Positions 1-8,263 of a stretch of 27,191 nt of DNA are shown here, in pieces. The stretch covers positions 77,787 to 104,977 of the forward strand of contig NW_014577941.1 of the NCBI RefSeq assembly GCF_000485595.1, in the 5' to 3' direction. Under the pieces are notes generated by a model. That model did no database searches. It saw only the letters and a list, made by a program, of their open reading frames with translations, and was not told the DNA's origin. This stretch comes from Priapulus caudatus (taxonomy: Eukaryota > Priapulida > Priapulimorpha > Priapulimorphida > Priapulidae). The translations under genes were made by a program, and so were the position numbers. Numbering within the stretch: position 1 is the first letter of the stretch; each line of letters starts with the position of its first letter.

Positions 1-33
<33 letters not shown>

Positions 34-50
34 CGTGTGTGGTGTGTGTT
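1..50. repeat. (GT)n microsatellite at left edge
   Basis: About 50 bases of GT with GC and GG interruptions open the window; the array probably continues to the left. Confidence 0.95.
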
Positions 51-209
51 AAGCCTGCGATACCGACCGCTACCTCGTGGCCGAACAGCGCGCTATTACA
101 AATCCGCGCCCTCTGCTTCCGAGAGAGGATGATTATGACCATGCATTATTATTCTACCACAAATGTAACTGACTACAACTGTTACGACCAATTATTTATG
201 AATATGTAA

Positions 210-1900
210 TCAATTGTCAATTGCGATCTGTCTGTGTTTTGCCGATGTTGCGATGATACTGTTTATTTCTGGTGACTTGCCCGCCCCTGCATGGCTTATA
301 TACGTGATATATCTACGTCCTCATCGTGGTTATAGTACGTGCGTGTGATTCCACTAGCTCGATAACTGACGAAATATACCGCCCGTAGCTCCAAGCCACT
401 GTCGTGCGTTGCAAGATATCAAGACCTAATAACACATGTATTATTAGCTCTCGAAGATACGTGTACAGACGTATAGCCGTGCCACAACCAATTTGGATAT
501 AATTGCCAGAGTTATTTCTCCCGCCGACCGCTGCCAATAGACGGCCGCACGATGGCGATGCGGACGGATTAAGGAGGTTAATTAGCACCAAGCTGTGTTA
601 TCATCAATGCCCCTCGGCTAATATATTCTTGGCGAGTAGGTAAGCAGGGTATCCGCGATGTGGTTTAAGGAAGCCGGCGTACAGAACGTGTGAACGTCCG
701 TTAACTCTCTGCTACGTTCTTTTTAATGCAGCGTCGGTCTGTGTTAAGTTTTGCTGGTCGTATAGTCACACATAGACAGGTATACATTACGCGCACAAGC
801 TCATCAGTAGTTTTCGTAGTATTTTAAACACTCTTTTTCTGCTATCTTTAATGCGATATGCACAACGCCGTACGTGCTGCAGTGAATCACAAACCGCACG
901 CCCGCTTTACCTCACAGTGTGACCGAGAGTCAATGCATACAGAACGCCATCTAGTGCTGCCAAGCGAAACTTCACGCGGAAATGCGTGCACACGTTGCAG
1001 TGGTTCTGTGTTAGTTTTGTCACAAGTAGGTGTTTCGATTCAACCCTGCCGCAGCTGTTTAGATATTGCGCCGCCAAAATTTGCGTAGCGGTTTGGCAGC
1101 TTGCATGCAGAAGCTACAACCACGCGCATTCATATTTAGCGAAGAAGAAGGAACGAATATTACATTGCCAACATATGTTGCGTGATGGTTTTATTTCCCT
1201 GCTACTGTTACCGGCAACATATTATATGCCTCGTTGCATGGAAGCTGGCTATTTGTATGAGGGACAGCTGGGGAGAGGTTGTCGCTTGCTTGGCTTCCTT
1301 GCCCGTAGCTGTCCCCCACTACACATGAACGCCGCGAGCGCCCCACGTGTTCACACGTCGCACTAAAATATGTTGCATATATTTGGGGATTGCCAAACTC
1401 CAGAGGAGGTTGGGGCGAATAATGCGGATGGCTGTCTGTGTTACAAATGTAACCCTCGAGCATAACTGAGTATGTCTAGCACACAACCACTCATCACGTG
1501 TGTAGCCAGTATCGCTCTCTAGGGACCTTGTGTGAAGATGTAGCGGCCATTGCTATAGGCAGATGGGCATCCGAACTATTCGCTCTAGTTTACAACATGT
1601 ACAAGATAATACCGTCGAAGTGTATGTGCGAATTCTATCTTACGTTATGCGCGCGATATTTAAATACTAACTATCTAATTATTAGTTATTTCTCATTACT
1701 TACGATGTTTCATTCCCTCCAAGTACTGATCTAACTACTGTTCTGTAATTTTAACAATAGTGCACCCTTAATATAGATGTTCGTAGAATTTTGATATGAA
1801 CGTCTAAGGGCTCGATGATTTGTCGTTCGTCATACTCACACATATGCACGTTTCGATTACGTTTTGCTACAATATGGCCGACAGTCAGTGGTTTGTGGGG
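210..1900. other. Unannotated single-copy-like sequence
   Basis: I see no splice-bounded coding segment, repeat array or RNA gene here. Several frames are open for 76-126 codons on either strand, but they overlap each other, lack family motifs and show no codon bias, so I treat them as chance. Confidence 0.5.
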
Positions 1901-1907
1901 TTAGAAT

Positions 1908-2031
1908 CACTGATCTCTATATTATACTACCATTAGTATAATATTTATAATATTATCAGGAGTGAATAATAATAGAATCTATTATTATTCACTCCTGATA
2001 TAATACTAACGTTAGTATATAGTGATCAGTG
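1908..2031. mobile_element. 124-bp foldback (MITE-like) element
   Basis: The segment starts with cactgatc and ends with gatcagtg. Its centre is a perfect 22-bp inverted repeat (1954-1975 against 1979-2000, core ATCAGGAGTGAATAATAATA) around a 3-base loop; the outer arms, including TTATACTAC/GTTAGTATA stretches, are imperfect. AT content, compact palindromic form and similar sequence at 11452 and 7442 suggest a non-autonomous foldback family. No clear target duplication was found. Confidence 0.6.
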
Positions 2032-2119
2032 GTTGGGATTCGTACATACACTTACCGGTATCAGCTGCAGGGTTCACAGCGCGCATGGTCACTGCCGCAA
2101 CGCGCATTATAGATAGCAT

Positions 2120-2145
2120 AGCGAGCGGTCGCCGCCATCTTTTAA
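2120..2145 (-). promoter_or_regulatory. YY1-like motif
   Basis: The minus strand reads AAAAGATGGCGGCGACC, matching the YY1 core AAGATGGCGGC. It is an isolated short match, 165 bases upstream of the possible acidic exon on the plus strand. Confidence 0.25.
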
Positions 2146-2308
2146 TTGCACATTGGCATTTTGTGTTTTCCACCGTATATGTTTTTACATCAATTTACAT
2201 TGATAAATGTCGTATGATGTTATCGAACACGATCAATATTTATTTACGATTGAATTCCGACAGAATGTGAGAATAAATGGTTATATTAGTAGTATCCGTC
2301 GTTTTCAG

Positions 2309-2571
2309 TTCTTGTCATCGAGAAGATAACAGAAGAGACGGACGAAAGCAGCAAGGAGGGATCGGAGAATGATGAGGAGCAGCACGAGGACAAGTACGAG
2401 AAGGGGAAGAAGGAGGAGAAGGAGGAGGAGGAGAAGAAAGGAGAGGAGGAGGAGAAGCAGGAGGTGGGAGAGGTGGAGGAGGAGGAGGAGGGGGAGGAGG
2501 AGGAGAGCGTATTTAACAGCGATGATACAACCAATGAACATAAAGAAGGAACCGCCGGCCATGTTGTGTAA
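2309..2571 (+). CDS. Possible Glu-rich terminal exon (speculative)
   Basis: After a good acceptor (cgtcgttttcag|TT) one plus-strand frame stays open to TAA at 2569-2571. It reads LVIEKITEETDESSKEGSEN, DEEQHEDKYEKGKKEEKEEE, a Glu/Lys run, then ESVFNSDDTTNEHKEGTAGH and VV. The parts outside the purine repeat look like an acidic intracellular tail rather than random translation. A donor-like gtaagg overlaps the stop at 2568, so it could instead be an internal exon ending at 2567. No upstream exon on this strand is recognised. The long GAG-rich tract (2390-2510) would keep many frames open by chance, so this is a weak call. Confidence 0.3.
2340..2515. repeat. Purine-rich (GAG/GGA)n tract
   Basis: This is an interrupted AGG/GAG-type repeat, nearly all purines on the plus strand. 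It may be part of the coding exon proposed at 2309-2571 or a simple polypurine tract. Confidence 0.85.
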
Positions 2572-2622
2572 GGACAGCGACAGTGGCTCCCTCTTGTCCC
2601 GCGACGCAGAGATGAGAAGCGT

Positions 2623-2628
2623 ATGTAT

Positions 2629-2678
<50 letters not shown>

Positions 2679-2690
2679 CATATATATCAG
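2623..2690. repeat. (AT)n microsatellite
   Basis: An uninterrupted TA run of about 40 bases is flanked by CATA units; a second short TA run lies at 2818-2838. Confidence 0.95.
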
Positions 2691-2839
2691 CAGTTAATAA
2701 GTGATTGTCTTTATTAACTCTTGGTTGATTATTACGTGATTAGATGATTACGTGATTATTACGTTATTTGATGATTAACTCGTGATTGTCTTATGGATTT
2801 GTCTTTATTCATTCCTGATATATATATATATATATATGG

Positions 2840-3960
2840 TTAAGATGAGGTCGCCTCTGTACATCGGAGACAGGATCCGGGGTAGATTTCACTAGGTTTT
2901 GGAGCTGAGTAGGGTAATGAGTACCGATATGGGTTGGGTGCGGTGGTGGCAGCTTGGATCGACTCAGTTTTGGTGGAGTGGTTGAAGTGGTGAGTTGGGT
3001 AGAGAGGGGAGTTTAAAGGGTTGGTGTAAAATATGAGTGCGGCTACCATGTAAGTGGGATCGCATGACATCGGGTGACCTTAGGTGCATATTTGTATACA
3101 TTTGCCGTACATTTTGGCCGATTTGATTATATCCACGTATCTGCTTAATCATGCTTGAATCTATTAAATTTTCTACTGAAGTAGTTACGATTAATCTTAT
3201 AGAGTGAGTCAGGATATGGCTATGGTGGAGGAGACGTTGCCGACTAACGGATTGGCTAATGTGCGTTGAGCGCTTCCTTTGATGTCTAGGGATGTCGAGA
3301 TATGCTGTAAATGATATGAGCAAGAAACAGAGATGAGAGAACGAGACGGAACGCGTTATCATATAGGCAGGGAACTGTGACATAATTGATTGATTTAATG
3401 ATTGTGATTGAAGTTTGATTGGGACATGATTAAATGACATCTAACGCATAGTGCTACAGCTATTTCGCGATTGAAACAAGAGCAAGAGCATCCCTGCATG
3501 TGGCCGGAGAAACATTTTATTTACTAGATGTCGCCAGTGAAATGTTTCGCGGTATAAATGTGGGGCTATAATTTATAGACTATTATTATAAAACGAGGCA
3601 CACCTTTATGCACTTCTGCTAACGTTGACCCATGAAGCACTCACTCACTGCCTAGACACCATACCACTTGCAGAATAAATTTAAGACTACACATAACGTT
3701 AATAATACGTTAATGCTTACAAATATTATTATAATAATGTCAATAAAGTTATTGTGATTAATAACACGTCAACCAATACTCCGATGCAACGTAATATTAC
3801 ATTTTCCCATCGGTACCTTGTTAGTTGGACCTATAGATATCTACGGTTGGTCCTATGGTTAGAGCTATTGCAAACGAAATCGTACACGAACGAATACGGA
3901 CTAAAATATACCTAGTGTTCTAAAGGTGATGTGTGATCCAACTGATTTCAACTGTGTGCT
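2840..3960. other. No gene recognised
   Basis: Minus-strand frames of 76 and 158 codons overlap here but have no motif and no splice context. 3540-3960 is AT-rich. Nothing specific can be supported. Confidence 0.5.
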
Positions 3961-4012
3961 GTATTATTAATCGTTCAGATTGAGATAAGAAGGCAAAAGT
4001 TGACCGTTATTT

Positions 4013-4021
4013 GTGATGATG

Positions 4022-4052
<31 letters not shown>

Positions 4053-4057
4053 CGATA
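4013..4057. repeat. (GAT)n trinucleotide repeat
   Basis: Roughly fourteen GAT/GAC/GAG units lie in otherwise unannotated sequence 3' of gene 1. Confidence 0.9.
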
Positions 4058-4059
4058 CT

Positions 4060-4522
4060 GGTGATATACTCAACGAACGAGGGTTTTTTATTGCGAATTT
4101 CACAGTATTTATTGGCACGATGTTTGTATATAAATGTGCACATTGAAATTTTCGCATAGACGGTCGTATTTGGGACGGACGTAGTTTCCATCACTCTGTG
4201 TAACGTATTGCTGCTAAACCAACGGAACCAGAGGAGCAAGATAACACGATCAAGATCAAGCAACAAAAAGGTGTTGTGGTGGTTTTTAGACGAATATACG
4301 TGTCGCTGACGCGCACATGAGCAGCCAAATGCTTTTAAAGTTTTCGGCGTAAAATTATGACGTTCCATGCACGTGTGCTTCATTTTACACGAATTTGTTA
4401 CGCTACTGTTACGCTTATATTAAAAGTGTGTTTTTTCATCAGCAGTAGCATTTCTTGGATAATTATCTACTCGATGTGGTCGTAAGTCCTCTAATAGTTG
4501 TCATCGGTATAACAATTTTGAG
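4060..4522. other. Downstream flank or 3' UTR of gene 1
   Basis: This AT-rich stretch follows the terminal exon. A minus-strand AATAAA lies near 4107-4112 and could serve as a distal poly(A) signal. No other feature is seen. Confidence 0.35.
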
Positions 4523-4528
4523 TTTAAT
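4523..4528 (-). terminator. Candidate poly(A) signal ATTAAA for gene 1
   Basis: The minus strand carries ATTAAA 34 bases after the exon 8 stop at 4562. If the alternative frame is used, its TAA overlaps this hexamer. This is a short motif and therefore tentative. Confidence 0.3.
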
Positions 4529-4561
4529 TGCAACTTGGTAAGTCAAATACAATACCGTTGA

Positions 4562-4857
4562 CTACAATGACCGTTTGGATATTAGACCGGATTTCCGCCC
4601 GGATGTCCGGCCGGATGTACGGCCGGATGTCTGCCCGGATATTCTCGTTGTCCGGGTCCGCGTCCCCTGCGTTCTTCGGCTGCGGTCCATCGCGCCTGAC
4701 CGGACAGTCTGCGTCCGCCGCGAGCGGCGCCACTGTCGCCCGTCCATGATCGGGTTGCGGGCCGCGGAGAACTGCCTGTAGCTGTTCATATGTTGCCGTA
4801 GCTCGTGGAGGGTCCTGCCGACGTCAGCAACGATGCTGCTCACTTGTTCGTTTCCAC
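4562..4857 (-). CDS. LDLa gene terminal exon 8 (3' end of frame uncertain)
   Basis: The exon enters through cccattttag|GTGG in phase 1 and begins GNEQVSSIVADVGRTLHELR, QHMNSYRQFSAARNPIMDGR, again helical. It then becomes Arg/Ser/Thr-rich, with a 12-bp DNA repeat read as SGRT-type tetrapeptides, and stops at TAG (4562-4564). An ATTAAA on the minus strand (4523-4528) could be a poly(A) signal. The odd point is that a second minus-strand frame, open from about 4820 and ending at TAA 4524-4526, looks more protein-like in the 3' half (acidic, GC3-rich). A frameshift, sequencing indel or unseen splice is possible. Confidence is good for the 5' half and low for the C-terminus. Confidence 0.6.
4572..4645 (-). 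repeat. 12-bp coding tandem repeat in exon 8
   Basis: On the minus strand a unit close to ATCCGGSCGGAC repeats about five times. It is read as SGRT-type units in the annotated frame and as IRPD-type units in the overlapping frame. Confidence 0.8.
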
Positions 4858-4977
4858 CTAAAATGGGAATTACCAAAAATTTACGACATGGATATCAACA
4901 CGTCAGTATTGAATAAAAACATTTTTATTTTTACTCTTTTCTGAACGCACGCACATTAGATGCATACACGCACGCAC

Positions 4978-4978
<1 letters not shown>

Positions 4979-5020
<42 letters not shown>
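4979..5020. repeat. (AT)n microsatellite in intron 7
   Basis: A pure TA run of 40 bases, preceded by ACGC units, lies in the intron between exons 7 and 8. Confidence 0.95.
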
Positions 5021-5024
<4 letters not shown>

Positions 5025-5238
5025 TATAGACAATGGAGTGCGGGCGTTCCACTCTCAGTTAAAAGAATGCTCCAGGTAAAAACACATGCCATTCACCAGT
5101 TCCCTGTTAAATAAAATCGCAATTCCCATGTCAATTGTATATCTAAAACTTCCCCCGGCTCCCACATAATAAAAATTCCACAATCCTATGTCCCAAAAAT
5201 TAACCGTTCTAGAAGTAAATGTACTCGCGCTGTCTTAC

Positions 5239-5432
5239 CAACGAGTAGGAACGCATCATGCTCATCGCCCTTGCTAGCGTTCCATGTCACATTCTCCAGG
5301 CTAGCCATCACCGCCGCCAGCTTCTGAAAGTTTCTCCCGCTCGCGCTGTTGATGACGTCATCGCGCGTCTGCGTCAGCGCGCGGTATAACGCCATGAGGT
5401 CAATGACGAGATAGGGGTCACGCGCGAAAAAC
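5239..5432 (-). CDS. LDLa gene exon 7: helical, glycosylated segment
   Basis: The exon is 194 nt, enters in phase 2 and leaves in phase 1. It encodes FFARDPYLVIDLMALYRALT, QTRDDVINSASGRNFQKLAA, VMASLENVTWNASKGDEHDA and FLLV. It reads like amphipathic helix and has two sequons (NVT, NAS), consistent with an extracellular protein. The acceptor is strong (cctctgtcgcag|G) after a C-rich tract that is G-rich on the plus strand; the donor is GTTG|gtaaga. The single leading G completes an Arg codon with exon 6. No family is recognised, but the high third-position GC and flanking signals make this a confident exon. Confidence 0.75.
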
Positions 5433-5457
5433 CTGCGACAGAGGTGAGATCGGTGTA

Positions 5458-5500
5458 AGTGGGTTGGTGGGTTGGTGGGTGGGTGGGTGGTTGGGTAGAT
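5458..5500 (+). repeat. G-rich (GGGTT/GGGT)n tract
   Basis: The plus strand has seven or more GGG runs separated by 1-4 bases, a potential G-quadruplex. In the gene 1 transcript it is C-rich and begins about 25 bases upstream of the exon 7 acceptor. Confidence 0.8.
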
Positions 5501-5619
5501 ATAGACATGTATAACTGTTTATATAAGCCACATAGTGGGTAATATAATAAAATACATTCACGCTACACTAGGTAAGTCACAGTCACGATATACATATATA
5601 CAATATAAAAGACACAATT

Positions 5620-5707
5620 CACGGTGCTATATTTGTTAAATATATTCTCCAAACAACGATTATATGATTGTTGCTAGGACAATATATTTAACGAATATAG
5701 CATCGTG
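5620..5707. mobile_element. 88-bp foldback element
   Basis: The left arm (GGTGCTATATTTGTTAAATA) and the reverse complement of the right arm (GATGCTATATTCGTTAAATA) agree over about 38 bases with few mismatches, around a short TTATATGA centre. It lies in the intron between exons 6 and 7. No target duplication is evident. Confidence 0.55.
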
Positions 5708-5789
5708 GTTTCTACGAGTTTTTGGTAAGAATCAACCACGCAAATATATATAGCCATTATGCCTCGAAGGTACACTAACGTTGACGACG

Positions 5790-5804
5790 CCAGCAGATGG
5801 CGCC
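5790..5804 (+). promoter_or_regulatory. CTCF-like motif
   Basis: CCAGCAGATGGCGCC fits the CTCF core consensus CCASYAGRKGGCRSY at every position. It lies within the intron between exons 6 and 7; binding is unproven. Confidence 0.4.
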
Positions 5805-5980
5805 ACCGATCAGCTAAGTCTCATGCATTAATTAGGTTACGCGGATAAACGGCAACTACCAAACGATGAAAGTTTCTTCGGCATAACGTAACGTAACCCA
5901 CGTCTAAGATTCAGATCGAGCCTATAATTCAATTTAATTTTAAATCGAGTCCGGTAGATGGCGGCTATACTTGTTGTAAG

Positions 5981-6426
5981 GGTGGGCACATGTTTCCATG
6001 AACCAAAGTATCCTCGTGACGTACTCTGACGTCACGCACGAACTCGGCTATCTCCGAAGTTGAATGCATTCAGCCTGCTGATAGTGCTGGTGGTTGCGCA
6101 TGGTCATATTCCATACTACGCATATCAACTTCCGCATCAGACTTTCCGTATATCAAAGAATGATGCAAAAACCCTAACCTTAACCCTACACATATTCCAT
6201 ACTACGCATATCAACTTCCGCATCAGACTTTCCGTATATCAAAGAATGATGCAAAAAACCTAACCACAATCCTAACCCTAACACTAACGATACACCGACT
6301 CGGCTATCTTATATACTATCTATGGTATCCCAAAATCTATCTATGGTGTATAGATAGACACTGACGTCACACTGACGTTCACTGACGTCACGAGGATACT
6401 TTGGTTCATAGAAACATATGCCCACC
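5981..6426. mobile_element. 446-bp inverted-repeat DNA transposon (MULE-like MITE)
   Basis: The left end GGTGGGCACATGTTTCCATG and the inverted right end GGTGGGCATATGTTTCTATG continue as the same sequence (AACCAAAGTATCCTCGTGAC) for 42 bases with two mismatches. Both ends are flanked by the 9-bp direct repeat TGTTGTAAG (5972-5980, 6427-6435), a target-site duplication of the size typical of Mutator-like elements. The interior lacks a transposase. It contains an 87-bp tandem duplication with CCCTAA-type repeats and several TGACGTCA sites near the ends. It sits in the intron between exons 6 and 7, 48 bases from the nearer exon 6 donor. Confidence 0.8.
6105..6290 (+). repeat. 87-bp tandem duplication with telomere-like CCCTAA repeats
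   Basis: Copies start at 6105 and 6192 with CATATTCCATACTACGCATA and are almost identical for about 70 bases. Each ends in telomere-like units (6169-6190 and 6257-6290), including AACCCTAA and variants. The block is inside the inverted-repeat element. Confidence 0.85.
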
Positions 6427-6479
6427 TGTTGTAAGTGGGCATGCAGATGTAAGCACGTGTGATGACGCGTCACCTGTAC

Positions 6480-6621
6480 CTGTCCATGGCCACACGAGGG
6501 AAGTTCGTGCGCGAAGCGTCGTAGTAAAACACAGACGATCGGTTCAGCAGACGATTTCCAACGTCCACAACCAGCGCCCTCTGGATCGCTTCTAGCGGCG
6601 GTGGCGACCTCTGTTCCACAC
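6480..6621 (-). CDS. LDLa gene exon 6: start of unrecognised C-terminal region
   Basis: The exon follows the last LDLa module with matching phase (incoming 1, outgoing 2). It encodes VEQRSPPPLEAIQRALVVDV, then GNRLLNRSSVFYYDASRTNF and PRVAMD. There is one N-glycosylation sequon (NRS). The frame is open throughout and codon use is GC-rich in third positions, unlike the flanking intron. The acceptor is cgcgtttag|GTGTG. Two donors lie six bases apart, ACAG|gtacag at 6480 and TACAG|gtgacg at 6474, both phase 2, so the longer form would add two residues. The exon is not in any family I recognise; assignment rests on strand, spacing, phase and codon character. Confidence 0.72.
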
Positions 6622-6689
6622 CTAAACGCGGGTCAGGGGGCGCTGTTACGAGTGATCAGAGGTCTAAATAATGTGTGCAACGCTTTACG

Positions 6690-6800
6690 AAGAAAAGATT
6701 ACGACATCCTTAACTAATGCTGACATATTCCCCATTATATCACATATTATATTATATATCTATATATTTTATATCATATATTTAGACTATAATTATATCA
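6690..6800. other. AT-rich segment within intron 5
   Basis: The segment is mostly TATAT/ATATC with no exon signal, in the intron between exons 5 and 6. Confidence 0.5.
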
Positions 6801-6921
6801 CATTGCGTTCCTGAAAACGAACCCCTCTAGTAGTTGTTGCCAACGCTGAGTACGTCTGTTGCCATAAGCAACGCGGAAAGCTGTAGCGACGGGGTTGCCA
6901 CCTGCTGGTAGAGCTACTCAC

Positions 6922-7089
6922 CTGGACAGTCGATTTCGTCCGAAGCGGGGCCGACGAGGTTAAAGTTCGGACAGTCGCTGAGTCCGTCACAGGCCAGACG
7001 AGCCGGTATGCAGTGACCAGTCTCCTTGCAGCGAAACTGTGGCTCCTTGAGGCGGGGGTGATCGGGACAAGCCACCCACAGCATCCCGA
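6922..7089 (-). CDS. LDLa gene exon 5: LDLa module 4 with loop insertion
   Basis: This 168-nt phase 1-1 exon encodes VGMLWVACPDHPRLKEPQ, FRCKETGHCIPARLACDG, then LSDCPNFNLVGPASDEIDCP. It has the six LDLa cysteines and the acidic residues of CDG, SDC and SDE, but the loop between the fifth cysteine and SDE is expanded (PNFNLVGPA instead of the usual three or four residues). The acceptor is ctgtacag|TCGGG, preceded by a plausible ctaat branch point; the donor is CCAG|gtgagt. The upstream intron has a (CA)n run in the plus sense, which appears in minus-strand translation as Val/Cys repeats but is intronic. Confidence 0.88.
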
Positions 7090-7114
7090 CTGTACAGCGA
7101 TTAGGGAATCCAAC

Positions 7115-7192
7115 ACACACACGCACACCCGGCAACAGCACCCGCAACGCGCCCCCCCCCACACACACACAAACACACACACACACACACAT
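7115..7192. repeat. (CA)n microsatellite with poly-C run
   Basis: CACACGCA units, a C9 run and a 30-base CA run lie just upstream (in transcript sense) of the exon 5 acceptor. Confidence 0.9.
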
Positions 7193-7441
7193 GTATACTA
7201 TATTATACTATATACTATATTATTAAAGAATCTTCGAGAAAACCGCCACCACGCGGTCATAAATGATGAAGCGACGAGAAACAGGGAACTAACACACAGC
7301 CAGAAGTACCGATAACTTGTTTACAGAATGTCGGAATCGCATAAACCGGGACGCGGGTAGTTTAATGCATTCCGATAACGGCCGACGATTATCCGAAATT
7401 ACTGGGTATCTTCAACACCACTCGAGGCCCTTGAGTTGATT

Positions 7442-7606
7442 ATATCAGGGGTTAATAATGACAAATTGTGAATTACAAAAGTGTGAATGACAAAAGTGTG
7501 AATAAATGAGTGAAAGAGTGAATGAAAGAGTGAATGAAAGAGTAAAACTTGTATAAATGACAAAACTGTAATAATGACAATTTGCCATAATTAACCCCTT
7601 GATTGT
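7442..7606. mobile_element. 165-bp foldback (MITE-like) element
   Basis: The left arm ATCAGGGGTTAATAATGACA and the inverted right arm ATCAAGGGGTTAATTATGGC continue with CAAATTGT on both sides. The interior repeats GTGAATGAAAGA and ACAAAAGT units. It ends 18 bases from the exon 4 donor. The outer sequence resembles the TATCAGGAGTGAA ends at 1954 and 11453. Confidence 0.55.
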
Positions 7607-7624
7607 ATCCGTGCTCCTACCTAC

Positions 7625-7765
7625 CCTGTACTTGGCAGCAGCTCTCGTCGCTCGCATCGTCGCAGTGGGCGCGCCCATCGCAGCGTAGTCTCTCAGGGAT
7701 GCAGCGAGCGCCGAGAAGCAGGGTACTAACGCCCGTCTCGCAGCGGAAGTCTCCATCCGGGCACT
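7625..7765 (-). CDS. LDLa gene exon 4: LDLa module 3 (Ca-site variant)
   Basis: The exon is 141 nt, phase 1-1, with the LDLa pattern ECPDGDFRC, a long loop ETGVSTLLLGAR, then CIPERLRCDGRAHCDDASDESC. Six cysteines plus an adjacent Cys (DESCC) are visible. Compared with LDLa consensus, the residue just before the fifth cysteine is His (RAHC) where an acidic calcium ligand normally sits, while CDG and SDE are intact. The loop between the second and third cysteines is also longer than in most modules. Acceptor ccttccag|AGTGC and donor CAGG|gtaggt are canonical. A foldback element lies just downstream of the donor in the following intron. Confidence 0.9.
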
Positions 7766-7794
7766 CTGGAAGGCAGACGACGGACGCATATTAC

Positions 7795-8120
7795 TAAGCA
7801 GCATTGTTCCATCATCTACAGTCCGGTGGTGTCCTCCCTTATTTCCGTAGCTTACTCACTATCATTGTCCACTATGAAATCTCTGCTGCCTCCTGCCAAA
7901 TTCTCTATCCTCCTTCTATGCCAGTGGCCTCTCTATTTCATTGTCTACATCATTGGTCCTTCTGCATTGCGCGATGTGCTTTCTCCCACCGTCTATTCCT
8001 CGGTCTCTCTGCATTCTACGAACTGTCTGTCGTAGCCGAACCCTACCGCTACCGCTACCGCTACTGCCATTAACCGCTTACCGTTGTCAGGTTACCCCCC
8101 CCCCTTCCCCGTGTTCGCTC
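7795..8120. other. Intron 3 of gene 1
   Basis: This plus-strand pyrimidine-rich sequence contains a (CTACCG)n run at 8041-8066 and a C8 run at 8094-8103. It is consistent with an intron between exons 3 and 4. Confidence 0.6.
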
Positions 8121-8122
8121 AC

Positions 8123-8263
8123 CCCACGGACACGTCACTTCCGTCTCGTCTGCCGCATCCATGCAGTCGGGTCGGCCGTCGCACTTCCTGGTCAGTTTCA
8201 CGCACCTCGCTCGTGGGTGACCTCCGCAGCGGAACTCATCGACAGCGCACTCTGCCGGCGGAG
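8123..8263 (-). CDS. LDLa gene exon 3: LDLa module 2
   Basis: The exon is 141 nt and phase 1-1, encoding an LDLa module with the pattern ECAVDEFRCGGHPRARC then KCDGRPDCMDAADETEVTC. All six cysteines are present, and the acidic ligands are Asp of CDG, Asp of PDC, and Asp-Glu of ADE. ADE replaces the more usual SDE, and the last inter-cysteine loop is slightly longer than typical. The acceptor is ttattccag|CTCCG and the donor TGGG|gtgagc. A second AG twelve bases downstream (ccggcag|AG) would keep phase and drop four residues. The equal exon lengths of modules 1-3 (141 nt each) suggest origin by exon duplication. Confidence 0.9.

Noticed and set aside
313-591. 92-codon minus-strand frame
   Set aside because: It begins at a non-ATG codon and has no motif, signal or splice context.
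6169-6290. True internal telomere
   Set aside because: Only a few degenerate CCCTAA units are present, and they lie inside a transposon with intact target duplications.
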